From: Populus alba | Taxonomy: Eukaryota > Streptophyta > Magnoliopsida > Malpighiales > Salicaceae | Direction of reading: 5' to 3' | DNA: 64,000 nt | NCBI RefSeq assembly: GCF_005239225.2 | Contig: NC_133301.1 | Location: 7,031,157 to 7,095,156 of the forward strand | Shown: positions 58,319-64,000 of the stretch, in pieces | Position numbering within the stretch: position 1 is the first letter of the stretch | Layout: each line of letters begins with the position of its first letter | The notes under the pieces: generated by a model | What the model was told of the DNA's origin: nothing | What the model saw: the letters and a program-made list of their open reading frames with translations, nothing else | Databases searched by the model: none | Program-made: the position numbers and the translations under genes

Positions 58319-60030
58319 TCCACCCTACCTCGTTTAAGAGGGGGTATAAATGCAAGAAGAGAGAGAGTTGCATGCTCTTGCCCCCTTTCCTCTTCCCAAA
58401 ACGAGCTACATGTTTTTGCCCCTTTCCTCCTTCCTAAAGAGAGCTCAACAAACCCTGTTGCACGTGCCTCCTTAGGTGTAAGAATGAGAATAGAGAGCTT
58501 GAGAGGAGGTTAAACAGTTGCAAACATGAAGGGATTAGAGGCCTAAAACTAGTGGGAAACTAAAGGAGAAGGAGAAACCTTAAAAGAGGAAGAGGAAGAA
58601 GCAAATTGAGAGCAGAAAAGGAGAAATATTGTCAAACCCTTCCCAAAACTACTACATCCATGAGGTATGAACCATGTCTTTCTCTACTTGTTCTTAAGGC
58701 CTTGAAACCAAAAGGAAGAAGAAACTATGGTTGCATGGCCCAGGAATTTTACATCAACTGTTAAGGAAATAACTAAGCTAAAAGGAGGGACAAAAATGGG
58801 GTTGAAAAGGGTGACCTCACTCCTGAAAATTCAATAAGGGAAATGGATGATTTTGAATATACAAACCTAGAAAGAGGACCAACCATAGTAAGGGCTGTAC
58901 AAATTATGAACTCAAGTGACAAAGTGCATAAATGATGATCATGTTAGAACTGTACAAACATACTTGAACCAAAAATAGAATACATACATGAGTTAATGAT
59001 GAAATTTATGTATATTGAGTCACTGAAATTATATGTAAATGTGTTGACTTAATGTTAAATATGAATTTGTGTTGTTAATAAACCTTGAGAGACGTGTTGT
59101 AGCTAAAATAAGAATTTCTCTAGTTAATTGATGTGTTGAATGGATATGTGTGGTTGTGAATCAAGAAATTGAGCATGTGTTTGTGAATTGTATTGGTACA
59201 TTGTCATAATGCAAGTGAGAATGCATGAATTTATGTAGTTGTTATGCTAAATACCAATATTGGAAGGAATGAGTTGGGAAAACCTTGTTAAATAAATTGC
59301 GTTGATGTTTGTGTTATTGATGATGAATGATGAAGGGAACATGATTCGGTAAGCCCTATATCCACCTCGGGTGAGAAGTATAAGTAGAGAGAAGCCTTGC
59401 ATAAGCCTTACGCTTGGCTAAAAGGAAGTAATGAAACCAGAAACGATTCCATCGTCTTTGCCGACTTTTGAATCGGTAATGACAGGAGTTGCGTTGATGA
59501 TTTTTTAGTCGGCAAAGACTCAATTTTCATCAACAATTTATGTGTCAGTCGAAAACCATATGCACTGCCAAATTATGGTGTTAACAACAAATCAGGTTTC
59601 AATGTCGAATTGTGTTTTCTATGGCAAATCTGTTTTGGCCACCGAATTGTGTTGTCTGCAGTGAATCGAGTTTGATTTTCAAATTATGGTGTCTACATCA
59701 AATTGGTTATCGTTGTTGAATTATGGTGTCTGTAGTGAATCGGGTTCTCGCTGTCGAATTATGGTGTCTGCAGCGAATCAGTTCTCACTACCGAATTGTG
59801 GTGTATGCGGTGAATCAGTTTTTCACTGCCGAATTTTGTTATCGCCAGCGATCAATTCATTGACAATTTTGTGTTTTAGTGAATCAATCCACTGATGAAT
59901 CTATGTCACTAACGAACCAACTTTCGCTAACTAACTTCTGCACCAGATTTGCGTATTTGAATGGATCTAATGATTGAAAATGATTGCATTATGTGGTTGT
60001 AATATGTGGAACACTTGAAAACAAAAGATG
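58319..60030 (+). mobile_element. Unclassified LTR-like repeat (family R, second copy)
   Basis: A TATA-type gggtataaatgc at about 58343 is followed by a purine-rich leader resembling 26220-26520. 59560-59850 contains short repeated units around 'ctgccgaattgtggtgt' and 'gtgaatcggtt'. No coding sequence accepted. The ends are not resolved. Confidence 0.4.
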
Positions 60031-62191
60031 ATAACTCACCTAATTCATCACCATTTCTTTTTGGAAGAACATTCCTTAAGACATCTAGAACTAAGATTGA
60101 TGTACATGCAATAACATTAACTACGGAGTTTGATTGTGAAATAGTTAAATTTAATACTTTCAATTCCATATGATTTCTTATGATGTATATTCTCCAATAT
60201 GCTTGTATTTTATAGATTATGTTATGCAACAAATATTTGATTTCAATAGTGATGATAAATTGAATAGGGCGATAAGCCAAAGTTTAGGCTCGACTTGTAC
60301 AAAAGAAGGGTTGGCTATTGATAATGATTTGGTTGATTCAGTTATGGCATTACAAGTTTTGCAAACCATTCCACTTATGTATAATGAGGTTTTTCATGAT
60401 TTACTTGTATACTGCATAAGACTTTTACCTTTTGTTTTGCAAGCACCCAAACTTCAATTGAAACCTTTACTTGATCACATAAAATATATCTATTTAGGTA
60501 ATAATGAGACTTTACCATAAAACTACAACTAGATGGACCTTGATTGATATTAAAGGAATTAACCCTTCCACTTGTATGCATTGTATATTTTTGGAAGAGA
60601 ACTTAAAGCCAACAAGGAAGATGCAAATGTGTTTGAAGCCACCTATGATGGAGGTGGTGAAGGTTGAAATTTAAAGTTTTTGAATTATGGACTAATCTAC
60701 CTTATTTTAGATAGCAAGTAGGTAAGTCCAATTCATGTAGTTAGTAAGAAGTTATGGATTATTGTCGTGCAAAATAAAAATGTCAAACTTGTCCCTACAC
60801 ACGTCAAATATAGGTGGAGAATGTGTGTTGATTACCGCAAGCTAAACTTAACAACATGTAAGGATCACTTTTCTTTACCTTTCATGGATCAAATGCTTGA
60901 GAAACTAAGGTAATTGTTGGTATTGCTTTCTTAATGGATATAATGGTTTGCACCTAAAGATCAAGAAGAGACCACTTTTACTTGTCTCTTTGGTACTTTC
61001 ACATATAGAATGCATTTTGGTCTATGCAATGCACTCGCTAATTTTTTAAGATACATGATCAATATATTCTTAGACTATATAGAAAGACTCATAAATTATT
61101 TGTAGATAAATTCACTGTTTATGGTAATTCTTTTGATGCGTGTCTTGAAAAATTGACTCTTATTTTGAAAATATACATGGAAACTAACCTTGTTCTGAGT
61201 TATGAAAATTGTCATTTTTATGGTTTAACAAGGGATAGTTTAAGGACATGTAGTTTTTTTAGAGGTTTGGAAGTTGATAAAGCTAAAATAGATATTATCT
61301 TGTCCTTGTCTTATCTCGCAAGTGTGCGAGAAGTTCATTCTTTTCTTACACATGCATGTTTATATCAAAGATTTATAATGGAATTTTTTAAAATAGCATT
61401 GCCCTATGCAAATTGTTAGCAAACAATGTGAATTTCATGTTTGATGATGCTTACAAGTATATGTTTAATGAGCTTAAGAAGGGACTAAATTTGACACCCA
61501 TTGTGTAGCCACTAAATTAGGATCTATCTTTTGAGATTATGTGTGATACAAGAGATTTTGCAGTTGGATTTGTGTTAGGCCAAAAATTTGATCAAAACTT
61601 ACATGTTATCTCTTATGGAATACATATATTTGATGACACTCAATGCAATTATCATACAACGAAGAAAGAACTCTTTGTTGTCATTTTTGCACTTGAAAAA
61701 GTTATGATCATACTTGATTGGAACTAAAGTTATTGTGTTTTCTGATCATGCAACTCTTAAATACCTTTTGCATAAAAAAGAAGTTAAGGTCTAGATTAAT
61801 AAGATGGATCTTGTTTTGGCAAGAATTTGATCTTGAAATCAAAGACAAGAAAAGAGTTGAGAACCAAGTTGCTAATCACTTAAGTAGGCTTTCATGTAAG
61901 AATGATGATGATGCCACACTTATAAAGGAGCATTTTTTTTTATTATTGAATGTTGAGTCCCATATTAATAATTATAATTTACATGTTATATCTTAAGTTT
62001 AAACAAGTTTATATAAAGATTGTCAACAAGCATAAAGAATTAAATGAAGAAGTAAATCAACAACTCCAAGATACAAAACAAGTGAAGACTTAGTTCTTAA
62101 GGATTCATTTTAGTGCTTATAATGTAAATTTTTATATCTTACTTGATATAACAAATTAAAATGAATTCACACATTTCACATCACATGTATT
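60031..62191 (+). pseudogene. Decayed Athila-like pol (protease end, RT, RNase H)
   Basis: In order: FGRTFLKTSRTKIDVH (protease end, about 60050), LQAPKLQLKPLLDHIKYIYL and GNNETLP (linker, 60440-60520), RWRMCVDYRKLNL and DHFSLPFMDQML (RT, about 60815-60900), FGLCNA (about 61015), EVDKAKIDIILSL (61270), RNase H MCDTRDFAVGFVLGQKFDQN (61539) and [20 protein letters not shown] (about 61790-61850). Many stops and shifts. The integrase is absent. Some of its linker (FNSDDKLN) resembles the L2 element near 30490, so it is closer to L2 than to L1. Confidence 0.83.
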
Positions 62192-62196
62192 ATAGG

Positions 62197-63819
62197 TGAT
62201 GCAACCATATTATTCGATAGTTTCACCCACATTTAACTAGTGTTTTGCCTATGTTTTATATATAAAATGCCTTGATATTCTTTGTTTTATGTTTTGAAGG
62301 CACTTTTGGATGAAAGATGCAAAAAGGAGTAAATTGAAGGTAATTTGCAGATTTGACGTTCAGTCGATATTTTGTGTAGAACGTGAGCTCTAAAAGTCGA
62401 AATGAAGTGATTCCAGTGGCATTAAAAATCTAACATCCATACCTTTCTGGACATCTAAGGCAAGACAATAAAATAAGGAAGAGCATGGAAATCGCAGCTT
62501 TCAAAGTCAAATCTCGCAATCTGCCAGTGTTGACCTTCGGTCAGTCCGACTTGAATATCTAGAGCTACAAAAGTCCAATTGATGCAAACTCAATTGTTTT
62601 GGATTCCTGACTCAAAGTTATATAAACGCTCCAAATTTCAGCCAAAAACGATGTCATATGAGGGAGATATGATTTTTCAAAGATGACAACTGAATTCTGC
62701 CAGCAAACAGGTTTCGTGAAGAAACGAGTCCAGATTATGTTCCGAAGCATCTAAACCGACATCCAAGTTTTTATTTCAGCAATGTAGCTCCTCTAAGTCA
62801 AAGCTTGAAGATTTCATGCAAAGTAATTTCTTCTTTTTTAGGAAAATAGTTATTGAACTACTTAAATGTAAATTGTCTACTTAAGGGAGGACTATTTTGT
62901 AAAATAGAGATTAGGGTTTCCTAGCGTATAAAAAGAATGAGAGAAGAGAAGGGGGGCAGCCACCCAAGAGGAGAAAAACGCCCCCCTACTCTAAAAAACC
63001 CTAAATCATGCATTCTTCCATCTTTTTGATTAGTTGTTCAATAAACATGCAAGGCTAAACTCATTTTCTTGGTTGCAAGGACACGGAAACCTTCGGATTT
63101 CAAGAACTGTGAGATCTATTTTACCTTTTCTTTTCAGTTTATATGATGAATATGTTTTGTTCTCCTATGCTTATTTTTCCTATGATTGTTTATTTTAATT
63201 GCTAGAGCGGACTCTAAGTTATTATTGTAGACAATTTATTGCTAAGTTTGATATCAAAACCGGAGTTGTGGTATATGAACTTGTGAAGCAACTGAGTTTA
63301 ATAATTGTAGCGGATCTATGTTATTAATCTTAGGGAGAACATTCGATCAAAGCAACATAAGCAGACAACTTGGTTGTGAAGATTAATGAATTTATCTAGA
63401 TCTTAAGGCTGCCATTGGATTAAATCATTAGTGCGGACATTGTGATTATTTGTTGGTTAGGGTTAGTTATACGGCGGATCCGTTAATTAACCAATGTTAA
63501 GAAAAGATAAAAATTCAGAATATAAACTGGAGTTTCATTTCAAGGATCAGTTCTGATTTCTATAGGTGGATGTGTGATTGCGACCAAGGTTTGTTCTCTT
63601 GATAATTTTCTGATCTTATTAAATTTTGTTTGATAGTTTTTTGTTTTATTTTTTTCTTTAGCCTATATAACATCCAACCCCCCTAAATTGCATAACGTAT
63701 AGCATAAAAATCTGAACTAAATCTTCCTCGTGGGATCGACCCCTTGCTTGCTCTATATTATCTTGTGTGTTGTGTTTGAAGCTAGGGTATTTAATTTGTG
63801 CGACCACGACATCGCAACA
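62197..63819 (+). mobile_element. Solo L2 LTR with target duplication ATAGG
   Basis: It runs from TGATGCAACC to CATCGCAACA, 1623 bp, flanked by atagg at 62192-62196 and 63820-63824 (exact). It is collinear with the LTR at 33125-34763 in reverse. The orientation matches the pol remnant upstream, but the duplication shows it as a separate solo LTR. Confidence 0.93.
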
Positions 63820-63824
63820 ATAGG

Positions 63825-64000
63825 ATTGATATGTATTTAGTTGGTTCATGATTCACCAAGTTTAAAACTAGATTTTAAGTTGAATCGATCGATCACTTGA
63901 CCATACCAAGTGAACTAGTTGATCGCTTGTTCATTAAGGATGAACACCTGAGAATCTATAAGAACTAGTTGATCCATTGGCTTGACCAATCTAAACTAGT
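63825..64000. other. Flanking sequence, nothing recognised
   Basis: AT-rich sequence with several actagttgatc-like repeats (63915, 63965). No gene or element end seen. Confidence 0.4.

Overview
The window is nuclear repeat DNA from a flowering plant, most likely a eudicot. It is AT-rich and almost entirely transposable elements and satellite: Athila-like (Ty3/gypsy) retrotransposons with tRNA-Asp-type primer sites, a LINE-type DUF4283/zinc-knuckle ORF1, a hAT-like MITE, and a 144-bp tandem repeat. No ordinary single-copy host gene is supported. Athila elements in a long satellite suggest pericentromeric heterochromatin; that location is inference.

Layout. 1-2646: tail of an Athila-like element on the + strand carrying a broken small viral-type nucleic-acid-binding ORF and a full-length intronless LOG (cytokinin-activating enzyme) ORF. 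2647-5259: unclassified old repeat with a hAT-like MITE. 5260-58318: one 144-bp satellite field (about 18 kb of satellite, an estimated 125-130 monomers), cut into blocks by later insertions: solo LTRs (9457-11332; a degenerate LTR at 13107-14960 with a second LTR nested in it), three ORF1-only LINE copies (15358-17982, 21066-23144, 23727-27533), a deleted Athila element on the minus strand (29819-34763), and a nearly full-length but rearranged Athila-like element on the minus strand (35706-47595). At 51780-55051 another LOG-type element tail is fused to a Tat-like integrase remnant that is split by a solo LTR. 58319-64000: an unclassified LTR-like repeat, a decayed Athila pol and a solo LTR.

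Two LTR families recur. L1 (about 1.65-1.9 kb, TGATTAGT...GTGTCA) belongs to the element at 35706-47595. L2 (about 1.63 kb, TGATGCAA...CGCAACA) belongs to the element at 29819-34763. Exact or near-exact target duplications date several insertions as later than the satellite.

The most interesting signal is the cargo between integrase and the 3' LTR, where Athila elements normally carry an env-like ORF. Here it is a small basic, cysteine-rich ORF resembling Betaflexiviridae nucleic-acid-binding proteins, followed by a LOG gene. The small ORF occurs in four copies (one only an N-terminal fragment) and LOG in two. LOG is open in one copy; every copy of the small ORF is broken. The other notable points are the ORF1-only LINE family, which inserts at one fixed phase of the satellite, and the satellite period of exactly 48 codons.
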